Source: Bacteroidota bacterium (lineage in GTDB: Bacteria > Bacteroidota > Rhodothermia > Balneolales > HLUCCA01). From it: a stretch of 8,497 nt of DNA. Below the pieces are notes generated by a model that saw nothing but the letters and a program-made list of their open reading frames with translations, was not told the origin of the DNA and made no database searches. Where the stretch lies: positions 20,514 to 29,010 of the forward strand of contig DLXM01000191.1 in assembly GCA_003448835.1 (NCBI GenBank). The letters run 5' to 3'. Positions 1-8,081 of this stretch are shown piece by piece (within the stretch, counting starts at the first letter, position 1; every line of letters starts with the position of its first letter). A program made the position numbers and the translations under genes.

Positions 1-1809
1 GAATTCTTCGAGTTCCGAATATCGGTATGATGGCAATCCGGACGCATAATTTTTCAGTAATCGATGAACTATCACATCAGGATATCGACGAATTGGACTC
101 GTAAAATGGGAATAATGTTTAAAATGTAATCCAAAGTGACCAATATTTTTTGGACTGTACACCGCTTTAGCCATCGATCGCAATACTAATTCGTTAATTG
201 TATTCTGCAGTGGATGTCCTTTCACAGCAGTTAGCAATTCATTGATCGATTTCGAGGTGATTTTATCGGGATTTGGTTTAAATGTTATCCCAATAGGACC
301 AACATTTTCAGCGATATTCATGAGTTTCTCAGGATTCGGTTTATCATGAACTCTGTATAGAAAAGGATACAGATTTTTGTCTTTAGCCTTATTCTTAGGC
401 GCATTGTTACGTAAATGATCGATATGTATTGAAACTGTTTTATTAGCCAACAACATACACTCTTCGACTAATCGATGAGCATCTAGACGTGCCTTGATGA
501 CAACACTTATTGGATGACCTTTTTCGTCAAGTTCAAAACGCGGCTCAGGAGTATCCAGATCCATTGCACCATTTTTGAAACGTTTTTCGGTCAACATTTT
601 CGTCATGGTATGAAGCACCTCCAACTCTTTTGTAAATTCGTGAGCTTCCCCATCGATCACAGCCTGAGCTTGTTCATACGTAAATCGAAATTTTGAATTG
701 ATTATAGTCTCGCGGATATCGTACTCAAGGACCTTCCCATCGGGATCGACTTCCATAAAACAAGAGTAGCATAATTTTTCTTCATTCGGTCTGAGACTAC
801 AAACCCCGTTACTAAGTGATTCCGGTAACATAGGAATTACTCTGTCGACCAAATAAACACTGGTACCGCGTTCAATAGCATCAATATCTAATACCGTATG
901 TGGTGTCATATAATGAGTAACATCCGCAATATGAACTCCAAGATAATAATTGCCATTTTCAAGGATTTCAATGCTTAATGCATCATCAAAATCTTTTGCA
1001 TCAACCGGATCGATAGTAAAAACAACCTTATCCCGCATATCCAGGCGTCGTTTATACTCTTCTTTCGGAATTTTAGTCGCAATTTTATCTGCAAAATCAT
1101 CTACAGCAGGTGGGAACGAACTGGATATTTGATTTTCTGCGAGTATGGATAACACAGCTGCGTCATTCGAGTCTTTACTCCCCAGATTTTGTATTACACG
1201 TGCTTCCGGTAATGCATTTGGATGAATCCAATCGATTAATTTAAAGACTACTTTGTCGTTGTTTTTTGCACCAAATGTGTTGTCAGGATGTACAAAAAAA
1301 TCGATTGATGCAGATTTTTCATCAGGTGTGATATAACAACTCCCGTTTTTTTGCACTACTAATGTTCCAACAAAAATTCGATCAGCTCGTTTTTTCACCT
1401 CAGTGATTCGACCCTCAGGACGATTATCAGATCTCGATTTTCCGGTAATTTTAATTCTAACTAAGTCACCCGGAAGTGCTACACCGGTTCTTTTGCCTGG
1501 AATTCTAATATCCTGATCATACCCTTCTAAAGAGACAAATCCTGTTCCATGGCGATTAACATCCAATATACCTTCTAAAATACCTGAATCCTTTTCATTA
1601 ATGGATGGCTTTATATGTCCGGACTTGTTTGTTTTCAACATTTGTCGGACAATCATTTTATTAATCGATTTATTCAGGCGTTTTTTATCACGAGGATTGT
1701 CCATTTTTAAAGCAGAAGCAACTAACTCAACCGGAACAAATGAATCCGGGTAATGATCCAGAAAGTCGATAATTACTTTTTCAATACTACTCATATTTCT
1801 ACCACTCAT
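1..1809 (-). CDS. rnr: Ribonuclease R (3'-5' exoribonuclease), C-terminus cut off by window edge
   Basis: This is a processive 3'-5' hydrolytic exoribonuclease of the RNase II/R family that degrades structured RNA and takes part in rRNA and non-stop mRNA decay. The frame is open from the start to base 1, giving 603 codons; the family is usually about 700-800 residues, so the C-terminal S1 domain and the end of RNB are missing. Numbering is from base 1809. Residues about 8-65 look like the N-terminal winged helix. A first cold-shock/OB fold follows, with NRHGTGFVSLEG near residue 84, and then a second OB fold. The RNB domain starts near residue 255. Its catalytic signature DPVDAKDFDDA gives Asp267, 273, 275 and 276, and HFTSPIRRYPD lies near 568-578; RVIPMLPESLSNG is also typical. 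An in-frame ATG at 1794 is an alternative start. Base 1809 was chosen because AAAGGG lies nine bases upstream. The gene follows tamB by 20 bases. Confidence 0.95.
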   Translation of the reverse strand, partial: MSGRNMSSIEKVIIDFLDHYPDSFVPVELVASALKMDNPRDKKRLNKSINKMIVRQMLKTNKSGHIKPSINEKDSGILEGILDVNRHGTGFVSLEGYDQDIRIPGKRTGVALPGDLVRIKITGKSRSDNRPEGRITEVKKRADRIFVGTLVVQKNGSCYITPDEKSASIDFFVHPDNTFGAKNNDKVVFKLIDWIHPNALPEARVIQNLGSKDSNDAAVLSILAENQISSSFPPAVDDFADKIATKIPKEEYKRRLDMRDKVVFTIDPVDAKDFDDALSIEILENGNYYLGVHIADVTHYMTPHTVLDIDAIERGTSVYLVDRVIPMLPESLSNGVCSLRPNEEKLCYSCFMEVDPDGKVLEYDIRETIINSKFRFTYEQAQAVIDGEAHEFTKELEVLHTMTKMLTEKRFKNGAMDLDTPEPRFELDEKGHPISVVIKARLDAHRLVEECMLLANKTVSIHIDHLRNNAPKNKAKDKNLYPFLYRVHDKPNPEKLMNIAENVGPIGITFKPNPDKITSKSINELLTAVKGHPLQNTINELVLRSMAKAVYSPKNIGHFGLHFKHYSHFTSPIRRYPDVIVHRLLKNYASGLPSYRYSELEEF

Positions 1810-1818
1810 AAAATCCAG

Positions 1819-1824
1819 CCCTTT
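1819..1824 (-). promoter_or_regulatory. Possible ribosome binding site for rnr
   Basis: On the minus strand, AAAGGG lies nine bases before the ATG at 1809, inside the 20-base gap after the tamB stop. It favours the ATG at 1809 over the in-frame ATG at 1794. The other starts in the window have no convincing Shine-Dalgarno sequence, so this may matter little in this organism. Confidence 0.35.
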
Positions 1825-1829
1825 CAATA

Positions 1830-4800
1830 CTATGAACTAGTTGCTTCATTAACATTCTCATTTGAACCAAATATTCGCCTGATTTGACCCAGAATTCGAT
1901 TTTTAAATTCTTTCCAGGAATTGAACTGTACTTGCGCTTCCAATCCAACACCATTAATGCTCTCTGCCTGAGATTGATTTCCAACAATAGACCGCAAGGT
2001 TGGATCACGCCTGTGAAATACTTCCAAAGATAACGCTCTGTTAATACGATACGTTATACCCACATCACCGAGAGTCGTTTCCGACCCGGTTTCATTTGCT
2101 GATGAATATTGGCTCTCACCTCTTAAAACCAATCGGTCATCAAACAATCTTAATGCAATTCCAATATCGGCTTGATCAAATCCTGTTAAATTTAAATCGA
2201 TATCTAAATTACTTAAACTACTGTTCAAAATGGCATTTATTTGATTAGATAACAATTGAGAAAGTCCCACTTGTCCGGCTCTTGCTTGCAATGAAGCACC
2301 TAATCCCGCTGTTTGTCCTTCTCCAGCTGTCCCAACCGGAATAAAGCCTCCTGTAAACAATAAACTTGTAGCCTGAATTAGTTTTTGATCTTCACTATTC
2401 AATAGCGACAAGGCAGTGGCATTTTGCGATACGTCGGTAGCGTTCGGGAATTCAAAATAAAAATCATTCTCAATGTTTTGGATTGTTCCGGTAATTTCAA
2501 GCATCAAATCAACTGGAATACGTGTTTGTTGATTTGAGAATGACGTAGTTAACACGCCGATATTAGGTCTGGATCGATAAGCAGTAGTAATATTTAATGT
2601 AGCATTTGCAGGGTCACCAATCCAACTGATGGTACCACCATCTCTGAGTTGAAATCTTCTCACAAAAATATCTCCACCAACAAATACGTAATCTCCCCCA
2701 TCAATATCAAAATTTCCAAACATCTGGAAGTTCTTATCTTCCAATGTTAACCTGATTCTACCACTTCCGGTCGCGTTTAAGACCTCCCCGGTGAGTGGAT
2801 CAAAAACTAATTGCACAGTAGAATTTAATGGGACATTGAATTGAAGGTCCATTCTGGCAATATCCATGAATCCATCTGTTTGAGGCGCTACTACATTTTG
2901 AGATTCAACGGTACTATCTGCATCCAAATCAGAAAAACTTTTGACAAACTCAATAAATCTGGATTGTTCTTCAACAGAAGTTTCATTTAATAACGGAATA
3001 GAAAGTCGCGAATCAGTTGTGGTTGTTACAGGGATTAAAGTCCGGAGATAAGGAGCTAAATTAGATCCAGTTAAACTTATACGTCCAGATCCCGATACAT
3101 TACCATAAAATGGGATATCCGGATCAAATGGGTTGTTCAATATTTCAAGGTTTGAAAGATCAAAAGTCAGATTAAATGGTCGCTCAGCCTGAAAATCATT
3201 AAATCCTACACTGCCATTTAAAAAACCAGTACCGTTTTTTCGATCGCGAATTTCAAGATTTTGAAGTACAACTCCCGATCCCCGACTGAGCTCTACGATA
3301 CCATTGAGGGTATAATTGGTTAATATGAATCGAGGGACTGCTTGTAATTCTTCTACATCAAACCGAGCATTGAAATCAAAATAATCTGCACGTCCCCAAA
3401 CCGAACCAGATCCAGTTGCCCTACCTTCAGTACTTACAAAAACAGATGGAACAATTGGTTGAATAATCCAGGCATCAATTTGAGGCATGTCCACATCAAA
3501 ATAAAATAGTGTGTCTGCTGAAGCCGGATTTCCGGGTGCATTAATGTAGCCGTTTAAACTAATATTTTGCCCGATATTTAAATTTGAGGCCAGATAATCT
3601 TTATACTTTAATGAATCAGTTGTTATCTGCAAATCCACATCGAAACGATTTCTAGCGTTATTGAATTTGCTAATCAAATTCACATCCCCAACTGTTCTTT
3701 CATCAATTTTGAGATGATCGACAAATAAATCACCCGAAATAACAGGGTCTAAAAACAACATACTCGTTGTAATATTTCCGTCAACAATACCCGAGAAAGT
3801 ACTTCTGTATGTTATTATATCAGATAGCGTCCCCAGATTGAAATTTTCAACAAGTATTGATACTAAATCTTCCGGAAATGGTGAATAGACACCATCGATA
3901 CGTAACCACTGATCAGAATTGACAAAATTTAGATTTTTTATTTCAACTCTATGGTCTTGAGAATAACTTAGTCGGGCGCCTTCCGGTATTGTCCATCCAT
4001 AACGCATATTACCCAGTTCGAAGTTTTCTATCTGTGCAGTGACTAATGAATCTGTAAAAAGTATGTCCAATAAAAATTCACCACCATAATCACCATTCCC
4101 AACTGAACCTACTGTAACATCAACACTGGCCGAATCATTTAACATTGAATAATTCAATGACATATTGTTAACCAGTAATTTTGGGTGATTCAATTCATTA
4201 GCATCTACAACAATATCAACCACAGAGAACTCTTTTAATGGTTTACCATGCTGTAAACTTGCTGTTGCAATGACTGAATAATCAGTCAGAGTCGTTTCAC
4301 CGAAATAAAATTCAGAACCAGTTAACGTGTTGTTAATTAACATTCTCGAACTATTGGCCTGGATACTACCTTCAAGTTCTAAATCAATATCAATAAAAGG
4401 AAGGTCATGTATGTACTTCTGAATCAATGTAGCATCTTTAACTATCATTGAATACTGCAAATCCAATACATCATTTGAAATTGGTGCACGGGTGGATGGA
4501 GTTTGTAGTGAATCCGGATTCACGAGTAATATTTCAGTATTAACCTGGTATACCAAATAATCGAACCAATATTCATATACACTTTGAATGGCTTCAGGAT
4601 CAAGATCTCCTCTCAGATTGAAATCCATTAACGTACTGGTAAATCTCAACTCTTTTTGATCGTCCATATAGTCTAATAAATCTGCATAAAACTGATGATT
4701 TTTTAATGAATCACCATCCACAATTGCTCTGTTAACATCCAGATTTACCATACCGGTCAAGTCGGCAAGTTTTTCACCGGTAGCGTTTAAGTTAATTTCA

Positions 4801-6449
4801 AAATCCATGTCTGTTGTAGCGACATAGGAATTTTGTATATATCGACTTAGGTCAACATTTTTAAAAACACCAACCAGGTCGTATGATGGAATACCTGTGT
4901 GGTCTAATGCAAATGATCCTTCAAGTGTGGTTTCCCCATCATTAATCAGGATTTCACTATCAAGTAACCCTTGTTTGTAGTCTCCAATGAGATGAAGTCT
5001 ATCAACGCTTATTTGATTCACCATGGAGTTATAAACCGTGATATCCAGTTCTACTTCCAGGTCATCTTCTGTGGTACCTTTTCCGGCAAGCTTGATTTCA
5101 GAATTGAGAATTGTCTGTGGCAATGATTCGGGCAACAATAGCTGTAAATTAAAATCATTGGTATTAAGTGTTAATTGGTAATCCGGTACTGTATTCCAAT
5201 TTACATGACCATCCACTCGCAAATCTGCATCCCCGGCTAACAGAATCAAATCAATATCAGTCGCTTTAAAATCACCCTGGATACGACCTTGTGTTACAAA
5301 ATTATCCAGAATCGTAATACGTTGATCTATTTGATCCCCAAATATTGAAATGATCTCGTCTGATCTTACCACCAGTTCACGAATATCCAATAGATACGAT
5401 ATATTATTGTAATCCTTGAGATTCTGAATTTCACCTAAAGAGGTCAAATTACTTTGACCATATTGGATGTTCATTCTATCAATATGTAACTCATCCAGAT
5501 CACCTACAATATCCAGATCCAAGAGTAAATCATTATCAAATTGAATCAGATCAGACCATATTTGACCATAATCACCTAAGTTAACCCTACTTGAATCTAC
5601 TGTTAAAGAATATGATGCGTTTAATAATTGATCTTTTCGTTCTTTATTAAGTATGTCAAAATTTCGAATTTCACCGGTGACACTTAAAAAATTATTATGG
5701 TTTTTCAGACTGAAACCATTGAACTCCAGGAATGTTTCATCACTATAGATTTGACCGGCTAATTGAATCTGATCGGTATCAAATTGTTTTACATCAAAGA
5801 ATAAATACTGCAAATCGATAAATCGCATATCATTCGTGAACTCCACAAATGAGCTTAATTGAATTTCGTCAATCTCAATCGATTCAATACCCTCTTTGAA
5901 TTGGGCTGATGTTTCGGGCATTTCGATCCGAACTTTCCCATTTTCTATGGTAAAAAATGGAGCCAATAATTCAATCTTACGCACTACGTTGTCCGGATCA
6001 TCCTCGCTTGTTGCTCTCGGTTGAAATACCCGATTGACCGTGTAGAATTCTCTTTCATCATCAAACTTTAAATTTAAAAAAGGATTGATGACCAATAGTG
6101 ACTGTACACTTAGCTTATTTGAGAGTAAATCGAGCGGATTTAACGATAATTGTACCGATTCGATATGAATAATAGTATCAGAAGCTATAAGTTCATCTTC
6201 CTGATATAAAAAACTAATGTTATGGATCGTTGCATTGAAGGGTATAAAACCTTCAATCGATTCAATGTGAAGCTGTCCATGATACTTAGTTTGGAAGTTG
6301 GACTCGATTGAATCTATAAAATAGGTTCGTGTGCTCGAAATTTGAAGAATGATTAACGCAATTACTCCGGCGACAAACAATAACACACCTATGATAGCTA
6401 TAGAGCGAACCAGATATTTCCAAAAAATATAAATTGCTTGTAGAAACAA
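1830..6449 (-). CDS. tamB: TamB-like AsmA-family envelope protein (translocation/assembly module TamB)
   Basis: This is a large inner-membrane-anchored periplasmic protein of the TamB/AsmA-like group. Known members form long beta-rich grooves bridging inner and outer membranes and act in phospholipid transport and outer-membrane protein assembly with a BamA/TamA-type partner. Its 1539 residues fit the family. A single hydrophobic segment at about residues 15-36 is the signal anchor. The rest is beta-rich, with an AsmA-like stretch near 520-580 (ATGEKLADLTGMVNLDVN) and repeated NL...L.G strands. The C-terminal TamB domain (DUF490) covers roughly 1190-1510: an ISWIGDPANATLNI motif begins at 1274, QLLSNQINAIL spans 1398-1408 and FDDRLVLRGE spans 1436-1445, the latter two Bacteroidota-like. 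A basic tail ends the protein. The start is TTG: an in-frame TGA lies at 6461-6459 and no ATG follows before the anchor. No TamA homologue is in the window, so the partner is unknown. Confidence 0.9.
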   Translation of the reverse strand: MFLQAIYIFWKYLVRSIAIIGVLLFVAGVIALIILQISSTRTYFIDSIESNFQTKYHGQLHIESIEGFIPFNATIHNISFLYQEDELIASDTIIHIESVQLSLNPLDLLSNKLSVQSLLVINPFLNLKFDDEREFYTVNRVFQPRATSEDDPDNVVRKIELLAPFFTIENGKVRIEMPETSAQFKEGIESIEIDEIQLSSFVEFTNDMRFIDLQYLFFDVKQFDTDQIQLAGQIYSDETFLEFNGFSLKNHNNFLSVTGEIRNFDILNKERKDQLLNASYSLTVDSSRVNLGDYGQIWSDLIQFDNDLLLDLDIVGDLDELHIDRMNIQYGQSNLTSLGEIQNLKDYNNISYLLDIRELVVRSDEIISIFGDQIDQRITILDNFVTQGRIQGDFKATDIDLILLAGDADLRVDGHVNWNTVPDYQLTLNTNDFNLQLLLPESLPQTILNSEIKLAGKGTTEDDLEVELDITVYNSMVNQISVDRLHLIGDYKQGLLDSEILINDGETTLEGSFALDHTGIPSYDLVGVFKNVDLSRYIQNSYVATTDMDFEINLNATGEKLADLTGMVNLDVNRAIVDGDSLKNHQFYADLLDYMDDQKELRFTSTLMDFNLRGDLDPEAIQSVYEYWFDYLVYQVNTEILLVNPDSLQTPSTRAPISNDVLDLQYSMIVKDATLIQKYIHDLPFIDIDLELEGSIQANSSRMLINNTLTGSEFYFGETTLTDYSVIATASLQHGKPLKEFSVVDIVVDANELNHPKLLVNNMSLNYSMLNDSASVDVTVGSVGNGDYGGEFLLDILFTDSLVTAQIENFELGNMRYGWTIPEGARLSYSQDHRVEIKNLNFVNSDQWLRIDGVYSPFPEDLVSILVENFNLGTLSDIITYRSTFSGIVDGNITTSMLFLDPVISGDLFVDHLKIDERTVGDVNLISKFNNARNRFDVDLQITTDSLKYKDYLASNLNIGQNISLNGYINAPGNPASADTLFYFDVDMPQIDAWIIQPIVPSVFVSTEGRATGSGSVWGRADYFDFNARFDVEELQAVPRFILTNYTLNGIVELSRGSGVVLQNLEIRDRKNGTGFLNGSVGFNDFQAERPFNLTFDLSNLEILNNPFDPDIPFYGNVSGSGRISLTGSNLAPYLRTLIPVTTTTDSRLSIPLLNETSVEEQSRFIEFVKSFSDLDADSTVESQNVVAPQTDGFMDIARMDLQFNVPLNSTVQLVFDPLTGEVLNATGSGRIRLTLEDKNFQMFGNFDIDGGDYVFVGGDIFVRRFQLRDGGTISWIGDPANATLNITTAYRSRPNIGVLTTSFSNQQTRIPVDLMLEITGTIQNIENDFYFEFPNATDVSQNATALSLLNSEDQKLIQATSLLFTGGFIPVGTAGEGQTAGLGASLQARAGQVGLSQLLSNQINAILNSSLSNLDIDLNLTGFDQADIGIALRLFDDRLVLRGESQYSSANETGSETTLGDVGITYRINRALSLEVFHRRDPTLRSIVGNQSQAESINGVGLEAQVQFNSWKEFKNRILGQIRRIFGSNENVNEATSS

Positions 6450-6470
6450 AAATCTATGTCATTAAAAGGG
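6450..6470 (-). other. aroB-tamB gap with a decoy ATG-ACA-TAG
   Basis: This 21-base gap separates the aroB stop from the TTG start of tamB. On the minus strand an ATG at 6462-6460 is followed by ACA and a TAG stop at 6456-6454, out of frame with tamB. No Shine-Dalgarno-like sequence precedes the TTG. Whether the two-codon frame is translated cannot be told from sequence. Confidence 0.4.
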
Positions 6471-7544
6471 TTAGATATGACTTAAAGCGAACTTCCAGGA
6501 ATCATGGACTACACTCAAATCTGTCACTTCAGTTACATTCGGAGATTCCCAATCAGATAATATAATAAGTCGTAACAAGTCACCGGTAACTTTTTTATCA
6601 TTCATCATTGCATCTGTCAATTCATCGATATGTTCCAATAAGTCAGAGACTTGTAAATTGAACGTTTCTCTCTGCGATAATAGTTTATCCATATTCAAAT
6701 TTGCACCGTTTTTATTTGATAACCATGTTGCGGCGATAAGTCCGACAAATACAGCTTCTCCATGGGCAAATCGTTGATATTTTGTGAATGATTCTAAAGC
6801 ATGGGCAAAAGTATGTCCAAAATTTAAAAATGCTCTATTCCCGGATTCAAGTTCATCCTGCATAACGATATCTGATTTAATCTTTGCACACCGAAAAATC
6901 AAATCAAGAAGTTCAGTTTGGTCCAGTTTGTCGATTCCCTTCGAAATATCATCCAGAATTGTTTGATCGGAAATACAACCATATTTCAGAATTTCGCCGA
7001 CACCACAATTCCACTCTTTTTGAGGAAGTGTTTTTAAGAAATCCACATCCATAACAATCAATTCAGGTTGGTAGAATGCCCCAATCAAATTTTTACCGGA
7101 ATCATGATTTATACCCGTTTTTCCACCAATTGAACTATCAACCATGGCCAATAAAGTTGTAGGAATATGGACTAAAGGAAGCCCTCTGAGCAAGGATGAG
7201 GCTACAAATCCAGCCAAATCACCCGTCACTCCGCCGCCGATTGCATACACAACAGTATTTCTTTTGACACCTGCATTCAAAGCAACATTCATGATATCAT
7301 TAAACTGAGTTAATGATTTACTTTTTTCACCGGAAGGAATGATACAAAGCGTATGTTTCGCGTAATTAGATTTAATGGTCTCAAAAACAAACGGGTACAA
7401 TTTATGAACATGCTCATCGATGATAATTAAACATGATGATCCGAAATTATTTTTGATAATTTCAATTTGATTGGCAAAAATTTCAGTACCAATCACTATT
7501 TGTGTCGATTTTTGTCGACTCGTTGATAACTCAAACTGTTTCAT
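6471..7544 (-). CDS. aroB: 3-dehydroquinate synthase
   Basis: This cytoplasmic enzyme turns DAHP into 3-dehydroquinate, the second step of the shikimate pathway, using NAD+ and a divalent metal. The 357 residues match the usual length of about 340-370. The N-terminal NAD-binding part carries GGGVTGDLAGFVASS at 103-117. HIPTTLLAMVDSSIGGKTG at 126-144 follows and includes the substrate-contacting Lys142. By family alignment the metal ligands are Glu184 (in GVGEILKYG), His244 (in NFGHTFAHA) and His261 (in HGEAV); Lys187, Arg237 and Asn241 match other active-site positions. The KKVTGDLLRL segment near 317-326 is the expected C-terminal motif. The start ATG lies inside the end of aroK with a 14-base overlap, which suggests translational coupling between two enzymes of the same pathway. 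Nothing essential is missing. Confidence 0.97.
   Translation of the reverse strand: MKQFELSTSRQKSTQIVIGTEIFANQIEIIKNNFGSSCLIIIDEHVHKLYPFVFETIKSNYAKHTLCIIPSGEKSKSLTQFNDIMNVALNAGVKRNTVVYAIGGGVTGDLAGFVASSLLRGLPLVHIPTTLLAMVDSSIGGKTGINHDSGKNLIGAFYQPELIVMDVDFLKTLPQKEWNCGVGEILKYGCISDQTILDDISKGIDKLDQTELLDLIFRCAKIKSDIVMQDELESGNRAFLNFGHTFAHALESFTKYQRFAHGEAVFVGLIAATWLSNKNGANLNMDKLLSQRETFNLQVSDLLEHIDELTDAMMNDKKVTGDLLRLIILSDWESPNVTEVTDLSVVHDSWKFALSHI
7531..7544 (-). other. aroK/aroB coding overlap
   Basis: The last 14 bases of aroK (including its stop) are also the first 14 bases of aroB, in another frame. The start is preceded only by a weak purine stretch (GAAAAAG). Ribosomes finishing aroK would be well placed to start aroB, so the two enzymes are probably made in coupled amounts. 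Confidence 0.8.
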
Positions 7545-8079
7545 CGAACTTTTTCAATAAACTTATTAATTCTTCAGCAGATCTAATCGGATCCCATTCA
7601 GGGTCTGTTTGCAGGATAATATTGGCCTGTGAATAATAAACATATCTTTGGTCATATAGAGCTTTTAAATCAATTTTAAGTTGATTAATTGACTTAGGTT
7701 GTCCACTTTCATCCATAACCAAAGGACGTTTTTTTTTGCCATGAATTCGCTTAACAATTTCATCTAATGGTGGGGAAATAAAAATGAGTATGTTTTCTGA
7801 TTTAATCAGATCAACAATATTTTGATCAGATAAACTTCCACCGCCCAATGACAGAATTCTTTGCTCATCTCCTAAATTACTTAGTAATAATGATCGTTCG
7901 ATTTCCCGAAATTTTGACTCTCCATAGTTCGAGAATATTTCTGCAATTCGAAGTCCTTGATCTTTTTGGATCAACGTATCCAAATCATAGAATTTCAATC
8001 CAAGTTTCTCTGCAACAAGTCTTCCAATATGACTCTTACCAGAACCCATAAATCCACAGAGCACAATTTTTCGATTCAT
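7531..8079 (-). CDS. aroK: Shikimate kinase
   Basis: This cytoplasmic P-loop kinase phosphorylates shikimate to shikimate 3-phosphate with ATP, the fifth step of the chorismate pathway. It has 182 residues, close to the usual 165-180. The Walker A motif GFMGSGKS spans residues 9-16. Asp32 and Asp34 (YDLD) bind magnesium and shikimate. Arg58 (in FREIE) and the Gly79-81 loop (SLGGGS) match the shikimate-binding site. The lid has KKKRPL at 115-120, with Arg118 as the expected ATP-contacting arginine. Arg145 (in LYDQRYVYY) matches the conserved C-terminal substrate arginine. The ATG follows the stop of the upstream NFACT gene by two bases, and the 3' end overlaps aroB by 14 bases. The name aroK rather than aroL is by convention; sequence alone does not separate the two. 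Confidence 0.97.
   Translation of the reverse strand: MNRKIVLCGFMGSGKSHIGRLVAEKLGLKFYDLDTLIQKDQGLRIAEIFSNYGESKFREIERSLLLSNLGDEQRILSLGGGSLSDQNIVDLIKSENILIFISPPLDEIVKRIHGKKKRPLVMDESGQPKSINQLKIDLKALYDQRYVYYSQANIILQTDPEWDPIRSAEELISLLKKFDETV
7729..7737 (-). repeat. A9 homopolymer inside the aroK lid codons
   Basis: The coding strand reads GGC, nine A residues, then CGT, encoding Gly-Lys-Lys-Lys-Arg at residues 114-118. A tract of this length is a possible site for polymerase or ribosome slippage. A gain of one base would meet a TGA stop within a few codons; a loss of one base would also lead to an early stop. Confidence 0.9.
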
Positions 8080-8081
8080 AA

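Noticed and set aside
1..6. The window begins with GAATTC, an EcoRI site, which might mark a cloning boundary
   Set aside because: The bases encode Glu-Phe in frame with RNase R as expected, so there is no sign of a junction; probably coincidence.
514..1132. Plus-strand open frames of about 60 codons opposite rnr (514-696 and 950-1132)
   Set aside because: They are antisense to conserved RNase R coding sequence and show no domain or start signal; they look like chance frames in AT-rich DNA.
1799..2008. A 69-codon minus-strand open frame overlapping the end of tamB and the start of rnr
   Set aside because: It lies almost wholly in another frame of tamB, has no recognisable domain, and tamB coding continues through it.
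4331..4342. Perfect 12-base palindrome TGTTAATTAACA
   Set aside because: It is within tamB and is explained by codons for Leu-Ile-Asn-Asn; there is no stem-loop with a T-run and no operator context.
6784..8051. Plus-strand open frames opposite aroB (6784-6966) and aroK (7848-8051)
   Set aside because: They are antisense shadows of highly conserved enzyme genes with no features of their own.
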